Part shown: one piece after another, positions 47,382-59,790 of the stretch
Position numbering within the stretch: position 1 is the first letter of the stretch
Layout: the number at the start of each line of letters is the position of its first letter
NCBI RefSeq assembly: GCF_000283155.1
Contig: NW_004454156.1
Coordinates: 39,254,680-39,318,679 of the forward strand
Source: Ceratotherium simum simum
Lineage: Eukaryota > Chordata > Mammalia > Perissodactyla > Rhinocerotidae
DNA length: 64,000 bases
Direction: 5' to 3'
Made by a program: the position numbers and the translations under genes
The notes under the pieces: generated by a model
The model's database searches: none
What the model was told of the DNA's origin: nothing
The model's input: only the letters and a program-made list of their open reading frames with translations

Positions 47382-47984
47382 TGTAACATCTCCAGATATT
47401 CGTCAGGCGCTGAGCTGATGGTGCTCAGGGCAAGCTACCCCAGGAGGCACCACTCTGGTATGTGGGTTATTTCAAGCTGAAGACAATAAGGACTCAGAGA
47501 ACTCAGGAAGAATATTTGAGTTTACCCCCAAACTGCCTAAAGAATTTAAAACAAAAGATCTGTTTCAGGAAGGAGTTATTATCATGATGGCTGTAAAGAT
47601 AATGTAGGATAGAGGTTACAACAGGAAAGTCACCAAGCCCCTTTTATCAAAAACTCTCTCTCTCCCTGACCACATTATCTATAGATGACCCTGAGAAGAG
47701 TTGTCAGGCAAATATTTGCATTTCTATCTCCATGTGAGTTGTATTCCTGCCCTCTGAGGTCCCAGACCACTACCCACCCCCATCACCTTCCTCGCCTTTA
47801 GCTACAATACTTAAGCGGGCAGCTTAGACAGAGGGACAAGTTGCTCATTTCTGAGTTTCTCCCATGTATACATGTTATTAAACTTGGTATTATTTTCTCC
47901 TGCTAACCTGTCTTGTTAATTATTTGGCCAACCATAAGAACCTTAAGGAAAAGGGCAGAGGGAGATTCTCCCTCTCTCCCGACA
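47382..47984 (+). mobile_element. Probable solo LTR of an endogenous retrovirus (ERV1-like)
   Basis: An approximately 0.6 kb block starts TG (tgtaacatctcc) and ends CA (ctcccgaca). It is clearly richer in G+C than its AT-rich left flank, with retroviral LTR order: a U3-like part, 'tacttaag' as a TATA-like box near 47808, ATTAAA as poly(A) signal at 47877-47882, and a T-rich R/U5-like part. No gag, pol or env sequence lies beside it, so it would be a solo LTR left by recombination. The flanking 4-5 bases do not form an obvious duplication with the ends chosen, so the edges may be off by some bases. The family is not named with certainty. Confidence 0.6.
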
Positions 47985-48185
47985 GAGCACTAAAACCGAC
48001 TCCAAAGTGTGGGCTTGCACCAGACCTACCTCCTGCCATAGCTCAGGGCCAGGCCTAAAACAATGGAACTGCAGGCCTTCTGTGGGGCTATTCTATTCAA
48101 GTACATGTCAGAACTATTAATTCCAGTAAACAATTTCTGAGTAATGTGATATTTTGTCAAAAAGTCGGGTTATATTCTGAGACAG
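47985..48185. other. Unassigned DNA
   Basis: GC-moderate sequence between the LTR and a possible MIR, with no motif. Confidence 0.35.
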
Positions 48186-48189
48186 ATGA

Positions 48190-48310
48190 GGAGGAATGGC
48201 TTGGCTTTGTACTAGCTGTTGACTAAAAAAGTCATTTTCTTCTTCTCTGGGTTTTAGTTTTCTATTCTGTAAACTAGGTTTGATGAATATCGTCCCATAT
48301 CTTAAAGAAA
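48190..48310 (+). mobile_element. Possible MIR SINE fragment
   Basis: 'tggctttgtactagctg' and 'cttctctgggttttagttttctattctgtaaactagg' resemble the MIR core. The 115-codon minus frame 48117-48464 covers the opposite strand and is unsupported. Confidence 0.45.
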
Positions 48311-48755
48311 TGCCAAGAAAGGAAGTGAAAGAGAACATGAGAAAGGAAGTGGAGGGGCTTTCAGGACACGGCCAGATGGTGTGCCCCCCTAAAGGAGGAC
48401 AGCTATGTCTCGACATCTGATTCCACTGTAGTCTCAAATGCAAGTGCTCTCGTTGTATCTCCAACTCTGTAACTGAAAGGGGGTAACGCCTCTGATTCCT
48501 CCCTAAATGCAGAAAAAGTGAAAACTTGGTAGTCTCCTTTTGTCCATCCTGCCTGCAGGCTGCTTCTCAAATATAAGAATCAAGCTTCAAATGCAAGGTC
48601 TAAGGAGTAACCCCATCTAATTATGGGAGCCAATATAAGCGGCAAAGAAATGGGAATTTTCTGCTGATGTGCCACTGTAGGAGATGAATTCCCCTAGAAG
48701 AATGGGAAAGAAAGAGCTTCTCTGCTGAGGCAAGTTAGGGGCCCCAACCTAGGGG
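48311..48755. other. Unassigned DNA
   Basis: No recognised element. Confidence 0.35.
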
Positions 48756-48759
48756 ATTC

Positions 48760-48870
48760 TGTATTTACCTTTATCATAGCAGTAATCACACTGGAAACAT
48801 TGTAATCATCTCTTTGTAGATAGAGCTTCTGCATCATGAGAGCCCTGAGAGTAGGGTATTAAACAGTACT
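48760..48870 (+). mobile_element. L2 LINE 3' fragment
   Basis: 'tttatcatagcagtaatcacactggaaacattgtaatcatctctttg' is the L2 'atagcacttatcacactgtattgtaat' region, followed by a decayed end. Confidence 0.6.
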
Positions 48871-50845
48871 AAGCAGAAATCCCAAGTCATCTGATCACTA
48901 CAGCCTGGCTCATGGCTTTTCTAGTAAGGCAAAGTTTGCCTACTTTTCTTCCGCTCCCTTTCTCCAGTCTCCCCATAAAAATCTCCATTCTCCCCATATG
49001 TTCCTCCATTCCTTTCCACGTGTCTTTCTACTGCTCCAAAGCCTCAGTGAAGGTATAACTAGTTCCCACAAAAAGAGTTGATGACTCTTGACTTTAACCG
49101 TGACCGTATAGGTGGGAAGAAAGTGTCTCCTTTTCTAATACATCACAATTCTCTAAAAGTATTATTACAGTTGAAATTATGTGTTGAGTATTTAATTATT
49201 TAATTGAATTTCTACACAAGAATTTTATTGAGGAGTTTCACAGTTTGACTAAATATATTCTGTAAAATAACATAGTATCATGGAAAAAAATCCTTATATA
49301 AAACATATATTTTGACCTTTATTCCCAACCCCCTTAGAATATTTTAAAATGTATTTTTGCTTGCATGACTCTTTTGTAATTGTTCATTACCTAAAGAGTC
49401 AAAAAAGAAAGATTACAGCTTTGGGAATGTGTAAAGAAGGGATTAAATTTGTACAATTAGGAAGCACATTGTAGCTTTCCCATCAGAATATATCAAAACT
49501 CTCATTTTCCTGTCATTTTTGCCAAGCCAGTATATAGTTGCTATGCCCACCTATTGTCAACAGACTAAGCCTCGTGCTATTATCTTTATCATTAAGGAGA
49601 ATTCAACTGCTGCTTTTGATGAAGCATGCCATTCCTCACCCTTTTATGCTGCATGCTCACAGTGACATATTTAACTAGGGTAACATACTTATGTTTGCCA
49701 AAAAACACTCTAGCAATGATGATGTTAGGTTAGAGGAGATGAAGAGAAAGGCTAGGAGCAGTCAGTTACTTAGTGATCTCTTGAGTATATTTACCTAAAA
49801 GAAAAGTCAGTCCAAAAGATAGATATAATGAACATAGCACATTTATACATATTATAGAATAAATAATAGATATGAACACTCAGTGACAACGTGTGGATCA
49901 CTATTAAGAAGCGTCAGAGTTCTGTAAAAGTTACTGGCATTTTAAAATCAAAGTCCATGTTGCAGTATTTCTCTAGTGAAGAAATGATAAATGCCAGGTA
50001 TTAGAAAACATTTCTTTTTCATGTAACCATTGTATTAAACAATGAAGGGCAGCTCAAGATGGTTCCAATTTGGAGATTGGAATCCTGCAGAGACAGATTA
50101 GCTGTCAAATTGTCTTCATTTTCCTGCAGATTTTGAATATAGCAAGTATTCAAGAAAACCAACCAAAAAATAAGTAAAAACTCATCAGTGGAAAAAGGGA
50201 GGTGGGGAAGGGACTTAGCTGAGAAAAGCAACTGAGATTGGATGGAAAAAGACATGAAAGTATAAACGAAGGCAAAAAGCCTCCTCTGCCTTTGGCCCCA
50301 TAAACACAACCATTTCCATAAAAGCTTATCTATATTCCATCCCACATCACTATCTCCCATCAACATGCCCTTCTGGTTTATAGACTCTCTGTTGTCTACT
50401 TTTTCTCCTTGAGACATTCAACCTTGCACAGCAGACATCAGGCCCTATTTCCTTTCAGACAAACAAAACCTGACTAAATTATTAAACTTTTCTGTGATTA
50501 CATCCAAATGTCCCTGAGCTAAGTGATCTCCCTCATCTCTAGAGATTCTAGTAGGAGGGCACCTTTGACCTTTGGTCTGAATTGCTAATAAGAAGGAAAG
50601 TGCTATTGAAAATAAGACAATACCTTTTAAAACCTTTTCTTCCCTATAGTTTAAGGCATATCCATTTTGAATTAATGGACTTTAGAAAATAAGCTGTTTC
50701 CTTTGATGTTTAACTCAGAGACAAAGCAAAGTACTTCTACGTGGGCTGTGTACACGAGAGGTTTTCTCTAGAATTTATCAGTGCAGAACCAGCTTGCTAT
50801 GGCTAGCTCACTCTTCTCTGTATAAAAAAATGTCCAGGAATAATA
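48871..50845. other. Unassigned DNA including a 132-codon minus frame
   Basis: About 2 kb with no assignable repeat. The minus frame 50019-50417 is the longest unexplained frame here, but it shows no domain, is rich in common AT-type codons, and I see no convincing splice sites. Treated as chance or decayed element. Confidence 0.4.
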
Positions 50846-50849
50846 ATAG

Positions 50850-50960
50850 AAATGATCACAATTATGATTGACCAAACACCTCCATGTTCCAGGTATTGTA
50901 CTCTGTAATCACTTTCATCTGAATAGGATTTCCCTACTCCTCTTCCCATATATGTCAATT
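50850..50960 (-). mobile_element. Possible MIR fragment, antisense
   Basis: 'ccaaacacctccatgttccaggtattgtactctgtaatcactttcatctgaa' resembles the reversed MIR 3' part. Confidence 0.4.
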
Positions 50961-51530
50961 ATTAATTATACATGATTTCCATTAATCCATCCCTTACAGG
51001 TTTTAGTTTTTGATTCTCACACAATTGGACTTCTTTCCCTTCCTATTTATTATAACTCTCTCTTATGAGTGAATGGCAAGGGTAGTCTATGCCAGGGAAA
51101 GTTTTTACTGATGGTTGATAGTTCCTTTTTTTCCCTGCACAGCCTTCATACCCCTTATCTTTAACTCTCTAGCAAATGTTTTTTGATGAACAGAAATGAT
51201 TATATCTGGGGTGAGATGGCTGTCAGGCAGTCATTGTTTGTAATGGGCTAGAGCCCTTCAGTTGGTGTCGCACAGGTGGGTTTTCATCCTTATTTAAGAA
51301 GAAATAGGAGGAAGGTAACGTGTTTTGCTGGGTCTGTTTGTGCCTCAAATTCCAGACAGAAAACTACCGGAGAGGAGACCAATTCCTCTAAACATCTACT
51401 GGAAGAAGAGAAAGTTTGGGAGAACACACTTCCCTCTCTTGTTTCCTGCATTTTTCACTCCTCTCAGCTGTCCCAAGAAATGTTGCTTGGGGCTATGCGG
51501 ATGTTTTACTAATTCCAGGAGACAACATGG
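50961..51530. other. Unassigned DNA with overlapping short frames
   Basis: At 51276-51637 all three plus frames are partly open over the same bases. Because several frames are open at once, this is not evidence for coding. Confidence 0.4.
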
Positions 51531-51534
51531 CAGG

Positions 51535-51760
51535 TGAAAAGACAGGATTTATAGGACACAGACTTAGGTTTAAATCCCAGGTCAATCCCTCCCAGTTTTG
51601 TGTTATTGACAATTTATTAACCTCTCTAAGCACCTGATTTCTCATCTATAAAATGGAGATTTTAATACATATCTTGTAAGGTGATGATGAAGATATAATT
51701 GAATGGCAGAGGTGAAATACCTAATACAGTTCTTGGAACAGAAAAGATGCTCAAAATATG
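51535..51760 (+). mobile_element. MIR SINE, nearly full length
   Basis: 'gacttaggtttaaatcccaggtcaat', 'gacaatttattaacctctctaagcacctgatttctcatctataaaatgg', 'cttgtaaggtgatgatgaag', 'aatacagttcttggaacagaaaagatgctcaa'. Confidence 0.85.
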
Positions 51761-52890
51761 TTTCGTTCCCTATTCACACTCAATCATTTTATACACGATG
51801 CTTACATTTTATATGCTTCATAGTCATGCAACACAAGAATATCACAGAACACCTTCAATACTGTCATTGGGTTAGGGTAGTTTAATTTTGTTGATGACAT
51901 ACCTGGAATTCTTTTCCTGTATGTACAGATTTTAGAGTTTGCTGCTGACGTGCTGTTAATGCTGGGTCATAACTTTAAACTACTTAAAGAGAGAATTTGT
52001 GGACATGAAAGGTAAGCCCATGGCAGGGTAGTAGCAGAAGCTATTTGGGGGCTCAAAGACTCTGTGGCAGCCCCCCACAAGATGAGCAGGTGAAGGCCTA
52101 ATTCATCCATGCTTAGGGTCAGCTCTGGCAATGAAGATCAGTGGAAAAGGACAGATACCACTGAGCAAAACTGTCTGCAGAATGTTCAGCCTTGTGCTTC
52201 TGAACATGAACTGTCTTTAAGGTTTGATAGGCAGAGGCATGGGGAGATGCTTCCTTAGGTTTATGAGGTGGTATTAGAATCTGCTGATTCTTAGCCTAGT
52301 AAGAGTGTCCAAGATTTCTCTTCCATAAACAACTGTTGAGAATTTGCTATTCTACCCTCCAGGTATGAGAATTAGTGGCAAGCTGAGTGATTTAGCTTCT
52401 AATGTAGAAAATTCAAGATTCAATTGTCATTTGGAGTATCTGTTTAAATGGCAGCTGTTGCTAAATGGAACTGCTTAGTACTCTGTCTCTGAGATGGAGA
52501 ATGCACATCTTATGTCACCAATGCTTCCTCTATCCTCCTCCCTCCCTCCCCTCCTTCATCACTCCCTCTCCTTTCCCCCTTTCCCCAAAACATGAAGAAA
52601 AATCAATGGGTGGATGTCAGTAACTTGGCAATAGCTCACACACACTCCTGCCACTTCAGCAGCATTGCTAGAGTCTCAGTTCTCCCCACTTCCCATTTTA
52701 TGCCTTCATTTTCCTCTGATATGGAGGGATCATCAATGAGACAAGAGTTTGCTAGGTCACAGAGAGAAATGTCCTGACTCCTGCTCTCCAGGGAGATTCC
52801 CAAAGAAACAGTAAGATCCCAGGACAGAATAGCTGCTTGATGCATCTAGACAGATGAGGCCATAGATAATCTCACAGATTCCAAGTGTGG
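51761..52890. other. Unassigned DNA with a polypyrimidine tract
   Basis: 52523-52588 is an almost pure C/T tract (cctcctccctccctcccctcc type). Otherwise nothing recognised. Frames at 52592 (+) and 52636 (-) overlap each other and lack motifs. Confidence 0.45.
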
Positions 52891-52894
52891 TGAA

Positions 52895-53415
52895 GAGACT
52901 TTAGGGAGGTCCCCTTGATCCCCATCTCTTGTTATTCATACCCTCTAGTCTTCTCCCTTTGAGTGAGGGCAGGAACTATGACTTACTTCTGACCAGTTAA
53001 ATATAGCAAAGGTGATGGATAGCATGATAGCATAAGATAGAAACCCAACTTGCTAGGAGACTCTTCCTTTCTGGCTTTGAGGAAGCAAGGGGCCATGTTG
53101 GGAAGGCCTACATGGTAAGGAGCTGAGAGTGGCCTCCAGATGACAGTCAGCAAAACTGTCCAACAGCCAGAAGGAAATGAATGCTGTCAACAACCACATG
53201 ATCTTGGAAGTGGCTCCTCCAACCGAGCCTCGGAAGAAGTTGCAGCCCTGGCTGATATATTGATTGCAATCTTGTGAGATTTTTCAACCAAAGGGCCCAA
53301 CTAAGCTGCATGACACTCCTAATCCACAGAAAATGTGACATGATAAATGTGTATTGTTTTAAGCCACTAAGTTTATGTCAACATTGTTATGCAGCAATAG
53401 ATAACTAATATAGAG
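52895..53415 (+). mobile_element. MLT1-family LTR (ERVL-MaLR)
   Basis: The 3' half is clear: 'tctggctttgaggaagcaagg', 'ggccatgttgggaaggcc', 'gagagtggcctccagatgac', 'aatgctgtcaacaaccac', 'atcttggaagtggctcctcc', 'gttgcagccctggctgatat', 'ttgattgcaatcttgtgag', 'gacatgataaatgtgtattg', 'ttttaagccactaagttt', ending 'gcagcaatagataactaata'. It contains AATAAA-like 'gataaatgtg' poly(A) text. No internal gag/pol region was recognised with confidence next to it. The minus frame 53147-53341 is a shadow. Confidence 0.88.
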
Positions 53416-55635
53416 AGCACAAATGGAAGAAGGGAAGCAAACCTGGGAGAGCAGGGAATGGGGAGAAGAGACACTTCAGCTGCATCTGGTTATTGATAAG
53501 TAGGTAGGACCAAGAAATTTTTGCAGATTGTGATCCCTGGGAAGCTGGCTCTGAAATGGAGCTCAGGGTACAGGAAGTTTATTAGGAAGTGCCTTTGGGA
53601 TCAACATCTGTGGAAGGGAGGTAGAAGAACTGGTCAAGACAGAGAGAGATGTAGAGTTGTGACATATGACCAATGAAGACATTAGCCAACCCCATAGACA
53701 CTGGAACTGGAAAGGCCTTTCAAAGGTGTCATACACTGGACTAAAATCGCTGAGTCCTTATTTTGCCACAGTGAATTGTCACTGAACGTATACTGAATGT
53801 GGCATCAGCTAAAGGCTGTCTCATGACAGTAATGTCAGCAACTGGGGCTACACGCCATTCATTGAAGAGGGATCTGGGCCTGGCATCACCATGTCCATTA
53901 CAGATATGCACCTGAATGGACTGATGACTGAAGCACAAGTTGCTCTGCAACCTTACCAGGGCCACATAGGCTCCCTCTAAATCTGACAGTGCTTTGAGAG
54001 CAGGATGATCTCAAATTGACGATTAACTTTCTGTCACCAAGTTGGAATAGAAAAATCAAAATAAAAACTAAGCTGAGTTACAGAAAAATCACTATATTCC
54101 TTGTATACCAGAGCACATGACCTGGGCTTCCATAGCTGTAGCGGTAGGTATTATAATTATACCAAGTGCACACAGAATGGAGGTATCAATTCCCAATAGA
54201 GGAACTGAGAAATATTTCATGTATGATGAAGGAACTGATGACACTCTCAGAGAGATTGAAGAAAACCTAACGAAGACACTAGTACAAATGTGCAGGCAGG
54301 GTGAAGGGGACAAACAAGGGATGGTATAGCATCCTGGGGCCAAAAAGAGCATGATGTCACTATCTTCTTTAGGCTGGAAGGGTCAGGATGAGAAAGCCAT
54401 AATTGTAACTCAAAGAAAGGATTATTACAGTAGAGGAGTTGTGGTTTTGGACTGAGGATCATAGATAATGCCAAAAAAAAAAAAACCTCTAAATCTTTCC
54501 CCTTTCATTCTCAGATCTCCTGCCAATACCTCCCATTGGCCAAAGCCAATGAGAAGCTGGAGGGCAAGAAGTCCAGGTGAAGCAGCCCACAGTGGCTGCC
54601 TCCCAGGTTACTGGGCAGCATGGACAGTGGATCTGAAGGGATAAATTGGAGAATGATCAGCATGGAGTCGGGAATTGAAGGAGAGCATCTTAAGCTAAGG
54701 AAATGGGCTGAAAAAGGCAGAGACATAGGAAATTCCAGAACCTGTTTAAACAATAGTCAGTAGTCTGATGTGTTTGGAGTATGAGCTCCTTTGGGTGGTA
54801 GTTTGAGATAAAGCAGACTTGTTTAGGAAGGAAGGAGGGGGAAGGGATTGAAAGGATGCTTGTGCAGAAGCTCCTGTCTGGAAATCCAGCAGATCCTGGC
54901 AAAATTGGACAGGACTGATTTCTACATTATAATCTACAGTTTTATCCCGAGTATTTACTTCAGGGAGTCAGGATTGGAGAATGCGACTGGGCTGGTGATT
55001 TTCAGACTATGTAATAATGAGTCATGTTATAGCAAGTTTGCATTGATTTGCACCTGGCCAGCCCCTTCAAGTTCTACATACTCTGTTACTTAATTTTTTC
55101 ATCAGAGAACAGCCCACTAAGACCCTCAATCATTGGTCTTAATCACTCCAATTTTCCTTCAGTGTTGAGGGACTGAAGAGGCCCTGTTAAATGCGGTATT
55201 CCAGGTGCATTCACAGCATTGTCATGTGGGAAAAATCCTTTGTATGGTGTAAAATCACACAGGCATGTATTGCAGCTAATTAGTTGGATGACAACCAATC
55301 CCTCAAGTCTTTCCCAGCATTATTGCTCTCTCTGCTTTTCACACCCATCATGTCAACACAAGTTTCCCCAGTCTATCAGCTCATCCTTTTGGTAGCAATC
55401 TAACATTAATTTACCAACTGATCGTTTAACCTTTATCCATTCTTTTTGGTTGTTTTGCCTTCTTTGATATTTGTAACATCTCCTGGGCAATAGTTTCTTA
55501 GAATTCTATTTACATACGACTTCCTCTGTCTTCTGGAAGAATTTACCAGTGCTAAGCAAGTCACACTTTAAAATGGTTACATTTCTCTCCAGAAACACGC
55601 CATTTCATTTTTTACACTTTCCTCCCTCTTCAACA
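53416..55635. other. Unclassified block, partly old-repeat-like
   Basis: 53500-54700 is GC-moderate. Text such as 'acagagagagatgtagagttgtgac' and 'cctcccattggccaaagccaatgagaagctggagggcaag' reads like an old LTR or retroelement interior, but I cannot name it. Frames at 53741 (-), 54092 (-), 54117 (+), 54247 (-), 54511 (-) and 54848 (+) overlap on both strands and none shows a domain. Confidence 0.4.
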
Positions 55636-55639
55636 TAAG

Positions 55640-55895
55640 AAATTACCTACATTGGGCAACTATTTGGTGCCAAGTGCTCTACTAGGTATAATGCTATGTA
55701 CATTTCATTTGTTAACTCGCTCCTCACAAAAACCTCATAAAGAAAGTGTTTTGTCACACTTTTTCATTCAACCTTATAGTTCTGAGTGATCATAAATTTT
55801 GTCCAACATCACATAACCAAAATATTTCAGAGCCAGGATTTAAACTCAGATCTCCCTGACACCAGAAACCTTTTTCCCTACGCCACACTTTGCAG
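55640..55895 (-). mobile_element. MIR SINE, antisense
   Basis: Reversed MIR: 'gcaactatttggtgccaagtgctctactagg', 'ctcgctcctcacaaaaacctcataaag', 'gtccaacatcacataacc', 'gagccaggatttaaactcagatctccctgac', 'cctacgccacactt'. Confidence 0.85.
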
Positions 55896-56765
55896 AGCCC
55901 TCCACCGTGGTCCTTTGCTTTCCACAGGTGGCCAGTATGGTCATTCTTAGAAGAACATGGAATCATATAAGCCATTAACTTTTCAGGGTGAATGAATTAT
56001 TGTTAACTCTTTCAAGAGAATTTACATTTTATGAGGTCTTAGGAAAAGAACTCCAAGAAATGACTGTGAGTGGTTTTTAGGCATGCAGTTGGCTGTAGCA
56101 GTCACTTTCGGATAAAGAAGTCTTTTGGGGCATTCAAAATGTAACAGGCAGCTCTCTCAATCTTCCCGACAGAACTAATTTAATTGTTCCATCAGCACGA
56201 GTTGCCAGAGACTAAAAATTTTGTTTTGTACACTAAGGCATCATTTTTGCTTTTCTGAACAAGATACCACTCAGTTTTTCATCATGGTATTGATTCAATG
56301 TTGAAATGTGAGTGCTGTGGAACTACTACCACCACCACCAGCAGCCAGGTCCCATCTCCTTATACACACAGTGACACACATGACTTAAGAGGGTCTATAT
56401 TACAGAAATACTAGCTTGCCTACCGGGAACCAGAGAAATTCAAAACTAAGACTATGATTCTTAAAATTTCGGCCTGGAAGGAACTGCCATTCACTGTTGA
56501 GATTACTTTTTCATATCAGGCCTCCATCCAGGAACATTTCTAAATCGGATAGTTGTACCTCATAGACCCTCTAGGTAATGCTGTCCATCTCAGGATGGCC
56601 TTGGAGGGGACATATTTACTGGGAATCCATTGGGAATTTTTTTACTTTTTCTTTTGAGCTTCAGGATTTCAGTGATACACCGTGAAAAAAATGGCCTCTC
56701 CATAGTGGATTCAGGGAACAGTAGCTATCTACAATCATAAGAACAGCAGCCTGTTCTATCCTGAT
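55896..56765. other. Unassigned DNA
   Basis: No recognised repeat. A small (ACC)n run occurs at 56324-56339. Confidence 0.4.
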
Positions 56766-56769
56766 CATT

Positions 56770-57000
56770 GTTCTCAACATCAAGAATAGTAGAATGGTGC
56801 ATAGTACATAGAAGATTCTCAATAAATATGTGTTAAGTGAGTGAATGAATTCTTAACATTTCTTTACTGTTAGGATATGTTAGACATTTTGCTAAAGGTT
56901 AAGGATGCAAATATTAAATAAAATATCTTAGCTGCTGAAAAGGAACTCATAGTTTAAAAGGGGAATATATAATTGAGTTGAAGTACAAAATTCACATCTA
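56770..57000. mobile_element. L2/MIR terminal fragments in both orientations
   Basis: 56785-56850 ('ggtgcatagtacatagaagattctcaataaatatgtgttaag') is a plus-strand MIR/L2-type terminus. 56855-56980 ('ttgctaaaggttaaggatgc', 'aaggaactcatagtttaaaagggg') reads as reversed L2 3' sequence. Confidence 0.5.
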
Positions 57001-57803
57001 TAAAGCATACTCAGAGGCCCCAAATTCTAGACACAACATACATATTATGAAGCAGGCAAGGTCAGCCTCTATCCATTAACTGTCAACTCTTATATGAAAT
57101 TATAGGCTTCATTTTCTATGAAAAAAAAAAAACAAAAAAGAGGAAAATGATGAGGAAGAGAGCTTAAGAAAACATCAAGTATATTCTTCTTATAGAATAA
57201 TTATTCTGAAAAATCTGTTTCTCTTCAGTCTATTATTTTTTAAATAAACTTTTTTTTGAGTATAACACAAAAATATAGCAAGGCAAAATTTGTAATTATA
57301 CAACTGTATGAATTATCATAAAAATAAAAAGCCCATGTAACCGTCACCTAGGTTAAGAATTAGAACATTACAGGCACTCCAGAAGCCTCCCCTTATCCAT
57401 TCCTCCATCACTATACACTCTGTCTTTCTCAAAGGTAACCATTACTTTCACTGCTGACACCATGGATTAGTTTTGCCTCTTTCTGATCTTTATATAAAGA
57501 ACTTATCATTATACAGCTTTTTTTACCTGGCTTCCTCTTTCCAGCATTTTGTTCAGTATATTCATTCATGTTGTTGTGTTCACTGCTTTTATTGTTTTAT
57601 TCTATTCTATTCCAATACATGAATATCCTATAATTTAGTTTTATTCTGCAGTTGATAAAGCATTTAGTTGTTTCCACTATTTTGGTCAATGCTGTTATGA
57701 ACATTCGTATGTGTGTTTTGGTGCACAAATGTGTGAAGTACGTGTGTATGTGTGTGCGTGTATGGTTTATACTTAAGAGTGAAACTACTGGTTAAGAAGT
57801 TGT

Positions 57804-57882
57804 CAATCTGTCTGTCTGTCTGTTTATCATCTATCCGTCTATCTATCTATCTATCTACTTACCTGTCTACCTACCTATCTTT
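57804..57882. repeat. Compound tetranucleotide microsatellite (TCTG/TATC/CTAC)
   Basis: Runs of tctg, then tatc, then ctac/ctat units inside the antisense L1. Likely length-variable. Confidence 0.92.
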
Positions 57883-59769
57883 CCAAATTGAGTAGATAAT
57901 GACAAAGTTTTCCAAAATGTTTGTAGCAATTGATACTTAAATAGCAGAATATCAGTCTTTTTAATTTTCACCAATTTGTTTTGTATATCATGGTATTATG
58001 TCATGGTTTTAATTTCCTGATAACTAATGGTGTCAAGTACTTAGATATGTTTTTTAGATGTTTGGATATTTTTGTGTGTGTGAAATGCCTGTTCAACTTT
58101 CTCACTATGTTTTTTCTATTGGGTGGAAATTCTCTTTCGTACTGTATGATTTATATAAGAGATACAAACTCTTCGTCAGTTATATGTATGTCAAATATAT
58201 TCTCCATTTTGTTAAATTACATTTATATTCTCTTAATGATGTTCTTTGATGAACACAAACTCCTAAGGTCAGTATAGCTCAATTTATCGATCATTTCTTC
58301 TATTGTCAATGACATAATGTTATCATTTTACTTTCATCATCTCTGTGTTTTTACATCTAGGATGTGTCTTACAAGAAGCACATACCTGTTATTTTTCACT
58401 AAATCTAATAATCCTTATCATCTTATCATTTAAATGGAGTACTTAGCCCATTTGTATTTAATGCAATTACCAATATAGTTATATAGATATAATAGACCTT
58501 TCATTTTATTATTTACTTCCTTTTTATGTCATGCATCCTGTTTGTTTTTGTCTATTTATTTTTGCTTTTTAAAGTAATTTTGTTAAATATTTTTTCCTTC
58601 CGTTAGCTCATTAGTTACACATTTCATTTAGTGCCTACCCTAGAGATTACTACTTACGTCTGCGATTTATTAACCTCTAATGAAGTAGTACTTTTGACAT
58701 TCCCTACATTATTCAAGGACCTTGGACTCTATGAATCATCATCCTGAGTTATATGTTCTTGTTGTTAAGTAATTTGCGTCTCATTATATTTTAAGTTTCA
58801 TAGACTTTATTGTTGTTTTATACAATCAATATTCTTTTAGATTTGTTTACATATTTACCATTTCTTTTTTCTAATTGTGGTATAATAGGCACATATTTTC
58901 CATTTTGATTGCTCTTCATTATCTCATAAATCTCTAAACATCCGTCTGAGACTATTTTCATTCTGTCTGAAGAGCATCTCTTTTCTTCAGTGCAGGTCTG
59001 CCATTTACAAAATATTTCTTTCCTTTTTTTTTTTTGCTGGGTCTAAAAATGTCTTTATTCTAACCTGTATTTTTTGGAAGGATAAATTTTCGTTACACAG
59101 AATTTTTATTTTGCAGTTGTTATCTTGCCATGCTTTCAAAATATCATTCTGTTTTTCCTATAACTTCCATTGTTTCTGCTGAGAAGTCAGCGGTCAGCCT
59201 TATTGTTGCTCCTTTGAAGATAATGTCTTTTTTTTCCTCTGACTGCTTTTGAGATATTCTGTTTTATTTCAGCAGTTTTACTATAATTATACCTAAGATT
59301 GTTGTTGCTGTTTTACAGTCTTGCTGTTTTGGAATTTGTTGGTAATTATCTCTTCAAGATTGCTTCAGCTCCCCTCTCTTTCACTTTTTCATCATATACT
59401 AGACATTCTCACTACATTTCAAATATCATTTTTTTCTTTTTTGTACCTGTTTATTCTTTCTTTTCGTTTTTTTCTAGTCATGTTTTTGACATTTATATTC
59501 TAGCACATCTTTTGATCTACTACTTACCGTTTCAGAAATGTCTAATATGATGTTAATTCCATCTATTATTTGTTTCTTTCAGTTATATTATTCAGTTCTT
59601 GGTTTTTTATTTGACTTTTTTCTAGATTTATGGAGATGTAATTGACAAACAACATTGTGTAAGTTTAACATGTATAATGTGATTATTTGATTTTTTAATA
59701 GTTTCCAGTTATGTAATACAATTCTAATTCTCAATCTTATTTTTGTAACTGCATGAGTCTATTAATCAT

Positions 59770-59790
59770 ATAACATCTTAAAGATGTTAT
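59770..59790. other. Near-perfect 21-bp inverted repeat
   Basis: ATAACATCTT and AAGATGTTAT flank a single A, inside the antisense L1 remnant. Confidence 0.85.

Noticed and set aside
50019..50417. A 132-codon minus-strand frame
   Set aside because: No domain, motif or convincing splice sites were visible. At this length it can occur by chance in AT-moderate DNA.
51276..51637. A cluster of overlapping plus-strand frames
   Set aside because: Several frames are open over the same bases, which argues against selection on any one, and the end overlaps a MIR.
57804..57882. Regular short repeats considered as a CRISPR-like array
   Set aside because: It is a simple tetranucleotide microsatellite with no spacers, in mammalian DNA.
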